DNA of 64,000 nucleotides, taken from positions 1-64,000 of the forward strand of contig NZ_ML219773.1 of NCBI RefSeq assembly GCF_004765805.1, in the 5' to 3' direction. Shown piece by piece: positions 42,846 to 50,962 of the stretch (position 1 is its first letter; each line of letters begins with the position of its first letter). The DNA is from Halorussus halobius. Lineage in GTDB: Archaea > Halobacteriota > Halobacteria > Halobacteriales > Haladaptataceae. Both the position numbers and the translations under genes were made by a program. The notes under the pieces are model-generated. The model was not told the DNA's origin. It made no database searches and saw only the letters and a list, made by a program, of their open reading frames with translations.

Positions 42846-44405
42846 CTATCGCTCGGTGTAGGGCACGAACTCGTCGGGCTCGGCGTACTCGGTCAGGTGA
42901 CGGTGACAGTGGCTCGTCCGCCCCGCGTCGTCGACGACGTGGTCGTCGGGGTTTTCGGCGTCGCAGACGCTCCCGAACTCCTCGCGGAGCACCCGGCGCG
43001 CGCCCTGCTCGTCGTTGTCCGCGACGCGCTCGGCGGCCCGGTCGACGTGTTCCCGGACCTCGCGGGAGAGGTCGAGGTCGCCGAACAGTTCGCTCCGAAT
43101 CTCGTCGATGCCCGAGAACCGGGTCTCCATCCCGAGCAGCTCCTTGGCCTGCTCGGACAGCGTCTTCTCGGCCCGCGACCGCTCCCGGAGCACCTCCCGG
43201 AACACCTCGATGGCGACCCACGTGTCGGCGTCCATGTCCCGGTACTTCTCGGGCCGTATCTTCATCGGGCACCGGGTGGTGAACGGACAGCCCGTGGGCG
43301 GGTCCCGCGGGCTCGGCGGCGTGCCGCGCAGGGTGATGCGCTCTTTTTCCGCGGTCGGGTCCGGCTCGGGGATGGCCGACAGCAGCGAGTGGGTGTAGGG
43401 GTTCTTCGGGTTCTCGAACAGCGCCTCGGTCCCGCCCAGTTCCATCACGTTGCCCAGATACATCACCGCCACGCGGTCGCAGATGTGCCGAACCACGCTC
43501 AGGTCGTGGGCGATGAACAGATACGTCAGTCCGAACTCGTCCTGGAGGTCCTCGAGCAGGTTGAGAATCTGGGCCTGCACGCTCACGTCCAGCGCCGACA
43601 CCGGCTCGTCGAGCACCACGAACTCGGGTTCGAGCGCCAGGGCCCGCGCGATGCCCACGCGCTGGCGCTGGCCCCCCGAGAACTGGTGGGGGTAGCGGTA
43701 GTAGTGCTCTGGCTGGAGCCCCACCGTGTCGAGGAGTTCGCGCACGCGGGCCCGCCGAATCTGGTCGCGCGACCGGGACACCGTCACCCGGACTGTCGTC
43801 GGGGCGTCGCCCCGGAGTTCGACGTCGACGTCGTCGCGTCGGAGCTGCATCTCGTCGCGGATGTCCACGTCGGTCACCGACCCGCCGCGGACCGTGACGC
43901 GGACGTCGCCGCGCGCGTCCTTGCTCGCCCGGGCGTCGACGACGCCGTTGCCGTCGACCGTGACGTCGGCGTCGGCGTCCACGAGGACGCCGATGGTGGG
44001 CCAGTCGTGGACGTCGAGGGGCTCGCGGATGATTTCCCCCACGGTCATCCGGTCGTTGAGGCTGGACTCGGGGTCCTGGAACACCATCTGGCTGTTGCGC
44101 CGCCAGTCCTTGAGCTGCTCGCCCGACAGCTCGGTGATGTCGGTGCCGTCGAACACCACCTCGCCCGCGGTGGCGTCCTCCAGCTGGATGAGCGTCCGGC
44201 CGAGCGTGGTCTTCCCGCAGCCCGACTCGCCGACCAGCCCGAGCGTCTCGCCGCGCTTGATCTCGAAGTCGACCCCGTCGACCGCCTTCACCGGGTTCGA
44301 ATCGATGATGCCGCCATCGTCGTAGTAGGTCTTGAGTCCGTTGACAGCCACGAGCGTCTCGCCCGTTGCGGTGCCAACCGACTCCTGTTGGACTTGCTCG
44401 CTCAT
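42846..44405 (-). CDS. Peptide-type ABC transporter ATPase (F subunit) with inserted module, 519 aa
   Basis: Motifs are Walker [10 protein letters not shown] (59-67), Q-loop Gln110, signature FSGGQRQR (242-249) and Walker B FVVLDEP (262-268), plus the oligopeptide-type C-terminal [11 protein letters not shown]. Residues about 133-215 are an insertion between Q-loop and signature: [39 protein letters not shown] and [19 protein letters not shown] are beta-rich and acidic. Typical F subunits of about 330 residues lack it. A C-terminal extension of about 110 residues ends with DEFVPYTER. The start overlaps the D subunit stop by 4 nt. Confidence 0.92.
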   Translation of the reverse strand: MSEQVQQESVGTATGETLVAVNGLKTYYDDGGIIDSNPVKAVDGVDFEIKRGETLGLVGESGCGKTTLGRTLIQLEDATAGEVVFDGTDITELSGEQLKDWRRNSQMVFQDPESSLNDRMTVGEIIREPLDVHDWPTIGVLVDADADVTVDGNGVVDARASKDARGDVRVTVRGGSVTDVDIRDEMQLRRDDVDVELRGDAPTTVRVTVSRSRDQIRRARVRELLDTVGLQPEHYYRYPHQFSGGQRQRVGIARALALEPEFVVLDEPVSALDVSVQAQILNLLEDLQDEFGLTYLFIAHDLSVVRHICDRVAVMYLGNVMELGGTEALFENPKNPYTHSLLSAIPEPDPTAEKERITLRGTPPSPRDPPTGCPFTTRCPMKIRPEKYRDMDADTWVAIEVFREVLRERSRAEKTLSEQAKELLGMETRFSGIDEIRSELFGDLDLSREVREHVDRAAERVADNDEQGARRVLREEFGSVCDAENPDDHVVDDAGRTSHCHRHLTEYAEPDEFVPYTER

Positions 44406-45484
44406 CGGTCGCTCACCTCGGGGTCGCTCCCGGCCTGGTCGTGCAACTCGACCGCCTCGGCCTGCGGGACGTCCTCGGGGTAGAGCAGGCAGGCCGCGGT
44501 GTGGTCGTCGTCGCTCGTGGTGACCCCGAGCGACTCGGGGTGGACCTTCGTGCACTCCTCGAACGCCTCGGGACAGCGCGGCTCGAACCGGCAGTAGGTC
44601 GCCGGCTCGTTGGGCGTCGGCACGTCGCCCTCGATGGTCGAGAGCCGGTCGGCGTCGGGCTGGTTGCCCGGAATCGATTTCAACAGCCCCCGCGAGTAGG
44701 GATGTCGGGGGTTCTCGAACAGCTCCACGACCGGCGCGCTCTCGACGATTTCGCCGGCGTACATCACGTTGACTCGGTCCGAAACCTCCGCGATGACGCC
44801 CATGTCGTGGGTGATGAACATGATGGCGAGGTCGCGCTCGTCCTGCAGGTCGTCGAGCAGTTCGAGAATCTGGGCCTGGATGGTGACGTCGAGCGCGGTG
44901 GTCGGCTCGTCGCAGATGAGCAACTCGGGGTCGCACGCCAGCGCCATCGCGATGACCGCGCGCTGGCGCATCCCGCCCGAGAACTCGTGGGGATACTCCG
45001 TGACCCGCCGGGAGGCGTCCGGAATCCCCACGGCTTCGAGCAGGTCGATGGCCTCCTCGGTGGCCTCAGCGCCCCGCATGTCCCGGTGGAGCCGCAACGC
45101 CTCCTTTATCTGGTTGCCCACGGTGTAGACGGGGTTGAGCGAGGTCAGCGGGTCCTGAAACACCATCGCGATGTCGCTGCCCCTGAGCTGTCGGTACTCC
45201 TTCTCGGACTTGCCGGTGAGCTCCTCGCCGTCGAACCTGATGCTGCTGCCCTCCAGCACCCGGCCGGGCGAGTCGACCAGTCCCATGATAGAGCGGGCGG
45301 TGACGCTCTTGCCCGACCCGGACTCGCCGACGATGCCGACGGTCTCGCCCCGCCGGATGTCGAAGCTCACGCCGTCGACCGCCCGGATGGTCTCCTTCTC
45401 GGTGAAGAAGGCCGTCTGGAGGTTCTCGACCCGCAAGAGCGGTTCGCCCTCGGCCCGGGTCGGCGCGGACTCGGATTTGGCCAT
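44402..45484 (-). CDS. Peptide-type ABC transporter ATPase (D subunit), 360 aa
   Basis: It starts [20 protein letters not shown]; a GTG at 45487 is an alternative. Walker [10 protein letters not shown]-loop [12 protein letters not shown], signature FSGGMRQR and Walker [13 protein letters not shown] are all present. The C-terminal oligopeptide/dipeptide domain has [16 protein letters not shown]. It is the partner of the F subunit in importing di-/oligopeptides or related solutes. The substrate cannot be read from sequence. Confidence 0.94.
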   Translation of the reverse strand: MAKSESAPTRAEGEPLLRVENLQTAFFTEKETIRAVDGVSFDIRRGETVGIVGESGSGKSVTARSIMGLVDSPGRVLEGSSIRFDGEELTGKSEKEYRQLRGSDIAMVFQDPLTSLNPVYTVGNQIKEALRLHRDMRGAEATEEAIDLLEAVGIPDASRRVTEYPHEFSGGMRQRAVIAMALACDPELLICDEPTTALDVTIQAQILELLDDLQDERDLAIMFITHDMGVIAEVSDRVNVMYAGEIVESAPVVELFENPRHPYSRGLLKSIPGNQPDADRLSTIEGDVPTPNEPATYCRFEPRCPEAFEECTKVHPESLGVTTSDDDHTAACLLYPEDVPQAEAVELHDQAGSDPEVSDR

Positions 45485-46887
45485 CACGCACCACCTCCCG
45501 CGGCTGCGGCGGCTTCAGTGCCTTCGCCCTCGCCGCTCTCGCTTTCGGGGTCGATGGCGTCCCGGATGCCGTCGCCCAGCGCGTTGAACGCGGTCACGAC
45601 TAGGACTATCATCACGCCGGGGATAAAGGAGATGTGCCACGAGGCCGTCGTGACGTACGACTGGCCGATGTCGACCGCGCGGCCCCACTCGGGCGTCGGC
45701 GGGTTGATGCCGAGCCCGAGGAACGACAGGCCCGCGACCCCGATGATGATGCCGCCGAGGCTCATCGACCCGTACACGAGCAGGTAGCCGACGATGTACG
45801 GTGCCATGTGCTTTCGCATCGTCACTCGCGGCCGCTGCCCGAAGCTCTTGGCGGCGTCGATCCACTCCTGGCCGGCGACCTGCATCGCGGGCCCGCGGAT
45901 GGCGCGCCACAGCACCGGCCAGCCGGTCCCGGCGAAGATGAGCGCGAGCAGGAGTCCGCCGTTGTAGACGCTGGCTATCCACGTCCCGCTGAGTACCACC
46001 GAGAGCAACATCACGAACAGCAGTCTCGGCAGCGACATGATGGAGTCACCGGCGATGACGACCACCAGGTCGACCAGTCCCTTGTAGTAGGCGGTCAGCA
46101 GCGCGAACCCGGCCGCGATGAGGCCGCTGATGCCGATGGACAACAGCCCGATGAACAGCGATACCCGCGCGCCAGCCATCATGAACGTGAACATGTCCTT
46201 CCCGGTGGGCAACGTCCCGAACGGGTGGAATCGCCCGTAGTCGTCGTACTGCATCGGGCCGACGTTCTGCTCGGGGTTGCCCTGCGACCGCGAGTCGAGG
46301 TTGGCCTGTCCGATGGTGGCGCTCTGGACCTCGCCGTCCTGGACGTACTGAATCTCGTACGAGTACGGGTTGGAGATGCTCTGCTCGACCGTCGTGGGGC
46401 CGAGCGGCGGGGCGAACACCGCCATCACGACGAACGCGAACACGATTATCGCGCCGAACTGGCCCCAGCGGTGGCCCCGGAGCCGGTCGATCATGTCGTC
46501 TCGCGGGGTCCAGTCGGCGTAGCGGTAGTGTTCGCGGAACGCGAGGTAGCCCCGCCAGAGCCACCACGCGACCACGAACGAGTACGCGTAGACGAGGGCC
46601 ACGCGGAGCGCCCACGCGTACGCCGGCGAGAGGCCGAGGAACGTTCCCTGCCACGCGCCGGTCGCCGGGTCCTGGTAGCCGGTGTTGGGGAGCAGCTCCC
46701 GGGAGAGCAGCGTCGGAAGCTCGACGCCGGGGCCGAACACCCCGGTCACGAAGTTGACGACCGCGCCGGCCTCCAGCGCGAACAGCACCAGCGCGCCGGC
46801 CAGCCACCGGAGCGCCGGCGCGGGGTTGTCCCTGATGCGGTCGCGTAGCGGTACGTCCTCTCGGTCGGTTCGACTCACGTCAGGCAC
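45484..46887 (-). CDS. Peptide-type ABC permease (C subunit) with long N-terminus, 467 aa
   Basis: The C-terminal 270 residues are the permease: HPFGTLPTGKDMFTFMMAGA, the EAA-type loop QEWIDAAKSFGQRPRVTMRK and LGLGINPPTPEWGRAVD. Ahead of it lie about 120 extra residues with two more TM segments (LRWLAGALVLFALEAG and WALRVALVYAYSFVV) and an extracytoplasmic loop (YVQDGEVQSATIGQANLDSR) of about 75 residues before the core. Normal C subunits have about 300 residues. GTG 46887 or GTG 46878 starts the gene. Confidence 0.92.
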   Translation of the reverse strand: MPDVSRTDREDVPLRDRIRDNPAPALRWLAGALVLFALEAGAVVNFVTGVFGPGVELPTLLSRELLPNTGYQDPATGAWQGTFLGLSPAYAWALRVALVYAYSFVVAWWLWRGYLAFREHYRYADWTPRDDMIDRLRGHRWGQFGAIIVFAFVVMAVFAPPLGPTTVEQSISNPYSYEIQYVQDGEVQSATIGQANLDSRSQGNPEQNVGPMQYDDYGRFHPFGTLPTGKDMFTFMMAGARVSLFIGLLSIGISGLIAAGFALLTAYYKGLVDLVVVIAGDSIMSLPRLLFVMLLSVVLSGTWIASVYNGGLLLALIFAGTGWPVLWRAIRGPAMQVAGQEWIDAAKSFGQRPRVTMRKHMAPYIVGYLLVYGSMSLGGIIIGVAGLSFLGLGINPPTPEWGRAVDIGQSYVTTASWHISFIPGVMIVLVVTAFNALGDGIRDAIDPESESGEGEGTEAAAAAGGGA

Positions 46888-47911
46888 CCCCCTCGTAGCC
46901 GACTCGCGGGTCGATTACCGTGTACAGCAGGTCCTGAACGATGTTGATGATGACGACGAGCAGGATGAAGATGAACATCAGCGAGCCGACCAGCGGCATG
47001 TCGCCGGCTTTGACGGCTTGGAAGAACAGGTAGCCGATGCCGCTGATGTTGAACACCGTCTCGACCAGCACCGACCCGCCGATGAGCAGGAACGCCTCGC
47101 CCGTGATGATGGGCACCAGCGGGATGAGCGCGTTCCGGAAGATGTGCTTCCAGACCAGCGACCGGGGCGGGACGCCCTTGGCCTTCGCGGTCTCGATGAA
47201 GTTGGCGTTGACCGTCTCCAGCACGGCGGTCCGGCCGATGCGCATCTCGTTGCCCATCGACGCCGACCCCAGCACTATCGCGGCGGGGGCGATCTTCTTG
47301 AGCGCTCGCCCGAACTGGTCGGGGCTGGTCAGCAGCGTGACGATGTCGCCCGGCAACGGCGGCGGGCCGGTGACGTTGGTGCTGTACGCCCAGTTCTCCC
47401 AGTCGAACCCGAGCATGAACTGCTCGGACTGCGAGAGGACGCTCATCAGGATGACCGCGAGCCAGAAGTTGGGCATCGCCCGCCAGACGATGCCGCCGAA
47501 CGACGCGACGTAGTCGCTGAACGTGTTCGGGTTGAGCCCGGCGTAGAACCCCAGCGGGATGCCGACGAACAGCGCGATGAGCACCGACCAGAACCCGAGC
47601 CAGATGGTCCGGGGCGCGTACGAGACGACCAGCGAGTAGACGCTCGTGTTGGGCTGGACCACCCACGAGTCCCCGAGGTTGAACGTGAAGAGGTTCACCA
47701 TGTAGTCGACGTACTGTCGCCAGAGCGGTTCGTTGAGCCCGAGCTGTTGGCGTACCTGCTCCATCGCTCGCGGGTCGCCGTTCAGTCCGATGATGGCCGA
47801 CACCGGGTCGAGCGGCCCCGCTCGGATCACCAGAAACGTGATCGACGCTCCGAACACCAATACGGGAATCGACAACAGCAGTCGCTTGGCGAAGTACTGC
47901 CACCTGCTCAC
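46880..47911 (-). CDS. Peptide-type ABC permease (B subunit), 343 aa
   Basis: The GTG start gives MSRWQYFAKRLLLSIPVLVF, the first TM of a DppB/OppB permease. The usual RQQLGLNEPLWRQYVDYM motif, about six TM segments and the EAA-like segment NFIETAKAKGVPPRSLVWKH are present, ending LYTVIDPRVGYEGGA. Its stop overlaps the C subunit start. Confidence 0.94.
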   Translation of the reverse strand: MSRWQYFAKRLLLSIPVLVFGASITFLVIRAGPLDPVSAIIGLNGDPRAMEQVRQQLGLNEPLWRQYVDYMVNLFTFNLGDSWVVQPNTSVYSLVVSYAPRTIWLGFWSVLIALFVGIPLGFYAGLNPNTFSDYVASFGGIVWRAMPNFWLAVILMSVLSQSEQFMLGFDWENWAYSTNVTGPPPLPGDIVTLLTSPDQFGRALKKIAPAAIVLGSASMGNEMRIGRTAVLETVNANFIETAKAKGVPPRSLVWKHIFRNALIPLVPIITGEAFLLIGGSVLVETVFNISGIGYLFFQAVKAGDMPLVGSLMFIFILLVVIINIVQDLLYTVIDPRVGYEGGA

Positions 47912-48103
47912 GGCGGACCACCACCGAAGCGGCGGCTACGCGTATCGTGTGTGTAGCTCCCAAACTGGACCGCGCACATGGGAACCCGTTTGCGGGTCTG
48001 CTCATTATGTCTTGCGCTTTTCAGCCCTGCGCGTGGCATTGAAGCGAGATAGCGCCGACTGTCGATTCGCGCCGACGCCGTCAAAGAGGGGGACGGTCGG
48101 CCG

Positions 48104-49966
48104 TTACTCGCGGTCGTCGAGCGAGACGGTGTTGTACATCTGCCGGCTCGTGCCACCCGTACCGAAGACCGGGCGGTCGACCCACTGGTAGGTGAACCGC
48201 TCGCTCAGGTCGTGGTGGCTCGGCAGGAGGACGACGTCCTCCCAGTTGGCCTCCTCCATCTGGATGTACGCCTCGTTGCGGGCCTGCTGGCCCTCGTCGG
48301 TCGGCGCGGAGTTGTTCTGCACCGTCGACCACGCTTCCTCGGCCCGGCTTGCGGCGTCCGTGCCCGACCAGTTGGCGTACGACGTCGGCGCGTCGAGGTC
48401 GGTGTTGGTCTGGGGCGGGTTGAGCAACTGCAGGAAGTTGTCCGGCGCGGGCCAGTCCATCACCCAGCCCAGCGAGTAGACGTCGAGGTCGCCGTTGCGG
48501 CCGCGTTCGAGCAGCGTCGAGAACGGCGCGCTCTCGACCTCCATGTCGATGTACGCGCTGGTGAGCTTGTCACGCATGAGGACGGCCAGGTCGTTCCACG
48601 TGTCCGAACTCTCGTACACCGTCATCGTGAAGCTGACGCGGTTGTCGTCGCCGTAGCCGGCCTCCTCCATCACCGACTGGGCGTCGTCGAGTCGCTGCTC
48701 GTTGTACCCGTACGGGTAGTTCTCCTCGGCGTGCTGGCGGTACGCGTCGGCACCCTCGGGGTAGATGCCCGGCGGCGTGAAGTGGTACGCGGTCTCGCCG
48801 CGACCCTTGAACACGTCGTTGATGACCTCCTCCTGGTTGAGAGCGTACGCGAACGCCTGTCGGACCGGCTTGTCGACTACGTCGGTGTTGAAGCCGACGT
48901 ATCGGACGCTCATGGTCGAGACGCCCTCGTAGTCCATCGTCGCGCCGCTGTCGGTCTCGCCGTAGGTGCCGAGCTGTCGGCCGAGGTCGTCGGTCTCCTC
49001 GACGCTGACCTTCTCGGGGTCGTACTGGGCGGTCGGCAGCTGGTTGCCGACCACCATGTCGGCGTTCTGGTTGACGGTTCCGTAGGTGTACTGGGCCTCG
49101 GAGTCGGAGATGACGTTCCAGTGGATGCCGTCGACCTGAGCGACCTCGCCGTGGTAGTCGTCGTACCGGGTGACGATGGCTTCGGTGTCGGGCGACCACG
49201 TGTCGAACTCGAACGGCCCCGCGCCGATGGGGTTGGAGGTGGCGAACTCGTCGTGGCCCATGTCGCCGTCGTAGGCGTCGAGGTCGTCGACGAGCCCCTC
49301 CGGAACCGCCGCGAACGACGTGTACGCCAGCATCGGGAGCGTGGCGTGGAACGGGGAACTGAGCGAGATTTCGAGGGTGTAGTCGTCGACCGCGTTCAGC
49401 CCGAGCGTCCCCGGCTCGTACACTTCCTGCTCCTCGCCGTCGTCGGTCGTCTCGGTCATCGTCTCGTGCTCGACGCCGATGGAGTCGAGGATGAAGTACG
49501 CCCGTTTCGAGTACTCGGAGGCGGCGAGGCGCTCCCACGCGTACACGAAGTCGTCCGCGGTCACTTCGTCGCCGTTGTGGTACTCGACGCCCTCCTTCAG
49601 CGTGAAGGTGTACGTCAGGAAGTCGTCGGCGACCTCGTAGTCCGCGGCGAGTTGCGCCTCGGGCTCGACCTGGCCGTTCGGGTAGTTCATCAGCCCGTCG
49701 AACACCTGCTGGATGACCGTCCCGCCCGCCGTGTCGGTCGACTCGACGGGGTCGAGCGTGGTCATCGTGGAGTTGATGAGCCGGAGGTAGTTGTCCCCGA
49801 CCTCGGTCACTTCGTCGCCGCCCGACGTGGTCGTCTCACCGCCGGCGGTCGTGTCTTCGGACTGGTTCCCGTCGTCGCCGGTACAGCCAGCCAGGGCCAC
49901 AGCCGATGCCGCACCGCCGGTCGCCTGCAGGAAGCGACGACGGCTCAGATTGTCAGTATCTGTCAT
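48104..49966 (-). CDS. Peptide-type ABC solute-binding lipoprotein, 620 aa
   Basis: From ATG 49966 the protein begins MTDTDNLSRRRFLQATGGAA, a Tat signal with lipobox LAGC (Cys28). Family 5 solute-binding features follow: LINSTMTTLDPVESTDTAGG, GVEYHNGDEVTADDFVYAWE and GAGPFEFDTWSPDTEAIVTR. ATG 49978 would add four residues but is only 14 nt from the inverted repeat that probably holds the TATA box, so 49966 fits a leaderless transcript better. A 192-nt gap with a weak hairpin (47984-47997) separates it from the B permease gene and may let it be expressed more strongly. Confidence 0.93.
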   Translation of the reverse strand: MTDTDNLSRRRFLQATGGAASAVALAGCTGDDGNQSEDTTAGGETTTSGGDEVTEVGDNYLRLINSTMTTLDPVESTDTAGGTVIQQVFDGLMNYPNGQVEPEAQLAADYEVADDFLTYTFTLKEGVEYHNGDEVTADDFVYAWERLAASEYSKRAYFILDSIGVEHETMTETTDDGEEQEVYEPGTLGLNAVDDYTLEISLSSPFHATLPMLAYTSFAAVPEGLVDDLDAYDGDMGHDEFATSNPIGAGPFEFDTWSPDTEAIVTRYDDYHGEVAQVDGIHWNVISDSEAQYTYGTVNQNADMVVGNQLPTAQYDPEKVSVEETDDLGRQLGTYGETDSGATMDYEGVSTMSVRYVGFNTDVVDKPVRQAFAYALNQEEVINDVFKGRGETAYHFTPPGIYPEGADAYRQHAEENYPYGYNEQRLDDAQSVMEEAGYGDDNRVSFTMTVYESSDTWNDLAVLMRDKLTSAYIDMEVESAPFSTLLERGRNGDLDVYSLGWVMDWPAPDNFLQLLNPPQTNTDLDAPTSYANWSGTDAASRAEEAWSTVQNNSAPTDEGQQARNEAYIQMEEANWEDVVLLPSHHDLSERFTYQWVDRPVFGTGGTSRQMYNTVSLDDRE

Positions 49967-49991
49967 CCAACCGCTCATTGTAAATGGGACC

Positions 49992-50012
49992 GGATAAACT
50001 TACCGTTTATCC
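49992..50012 (-). promoter_or_regulatory. Inverted repeat over the binding-protein promoter (candidate operator)
   Basis: The arms GGATAAAC and GTTTATCC are perfect 8-bp inverted repeats with a 5-bp spacer. The half nearer the gene puts TTTATC about 26-33 nt before ATG 49966, where the TATA box of a leaderless transcript belongs. A dimeric regulator bound here would directly compete with TBP. The repeat is seen directly; the regulator is unknown. Confidence 0.6.
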
Positions 50013-50246
50013 CCCGGAGAAATGCCGGCTTAACGCCGGATTCGTCCGTCTACGTATGACTGTCCGCTCTTCGCTCGGCCGTCGGGCGCGTCGACCCAGC
50101 GGGTCTCCCGACCGGCTTCGGATTCGACATGAGTGCTCCCGGTCAACAACGACCCGTGGACGCTCCGCAGTGTCCGTCCGCGCGGGTCCCGCAGTCGCCG
50201 ACTGTCGTTTCGGAGCGTTTATACCGTGTGATACCAATTGTCACAT

Positions 50247-50417
50247 ATGGCCCCGAACACGGCCACTCCGTCGGACTCGGTCGCACAGCCCGAGGTCATG
50301 GCCTCGCTGGACGACGACGGTCGCACGGAGCGACTCATCATCGCGGACACGACCGCCGACGACGCGTGGCTCGCGGTCCCCGTCTCGGGGAGCGTCTCCC
50401 TCGAAGACTGGCGATAG
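50247..50417 (+). CDS. Small haloarchaeal protein, 56 aa
   Basis: The gene reads MAPNTATPSDSVAQPEVMAS then LDDDGRTERLIIADTTADDA and ends VSLEDWR. A TTTATAC box about 25 nt before the ATG (50219-50225) supports a leaderless transcript. The core DDDGRTERLIIADTTADDAW looks like a small beta-rich domain common in haloarchaea. Function is unknown. Confidence 0.72.
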   Translation: MAPNTATPSDSVAQPEVMASLDDDGRTERLIIADTTADDAWLAVPVSGSVSLEDWR

Positions 50418-50506
50418 CGCCCCCGAAACCGCCCGGAAGCTCCGGGAGCGCTCGGGTAACGGCCTAATACTCAACCTTTTTGCCGACCCTGCTCGTTGCT
50501 ACGTGC

Positions 50507-50962
50507 ATGAACTACCGGGAGGTCTCAGGGGACCGGGAATTCGTGGCGCGACTCGGCCACGGCGAGGACTGGCGCGGCGAGATCGAGGCGCTGGCCGACG
50601 AGGCGGGCGTCGACGCCGCGTGGTTCCTCGCGATGGGCGCGGTCCAGGACGCCACCGTCTGGTACTACGACCAGTCGGAGCTGGAGTACCGCGAGGTCGA
50701 ACTCGACGAACCGCTCGAAGTCGCGGCCTGCGTGGGTAACATCTCGTGGCTGGACGCCGGCGACCGCCGGTCGGCGGGCTCGTCGGGCGGTGGCGAGCGG
50801 TTCGCCCACACTCACGCGGTCCTCTCGCGGGCGAGCGGCCAGACGCTGGCGGGCCACCTCCACTCGGCCACCGTGTTCGCCGGGGAGCTCTACGTCCGCG
50901 CGTTCGACGACGAGCTGGAGCGCGAGCGCGACGAACCCACCGACCTCGACCTCTGGCTATAG
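50507..50962 (+). CDS. PPC/DUF296-domain protein, 151 aa
   Basis: ATG 50507 gives MNYREVSGDREFVARLGHGE. The PPC domain features are present: DWRGEIEALADEAGVDAAWF, GAVQDATVWYYDQ, and the HTHAVLSRASGQTLAGHLHS motif whose histidines bind metal in bacterial and archaeal members. Plant relatives bind AT-rich DNA; archaeal roles are unknown. The stop is immediately followed by the polC ATG, so the pair is co-transcribed and perhaps linked to replication. Confidence 0.87.
   Translation: MNYREVSGDREFVARLGHGEDWRGEIEALADEAGVDAAWFLAMGAVQDATVWYYDQSELEYREVELDEPLEVAACVGNISWLDAGDRRSAGSSGGGERFAHTHAVLSRASGQTLAGHLHSATVFAGELYVRAFDDELERERDEPTDLDLWL

Noticed and set aside
48212..50059. 615-residue plus-strand frame
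   Set aside because: Antisense to the solute-binding protein gene, Arg/Val-rich and without any recognisable domain.
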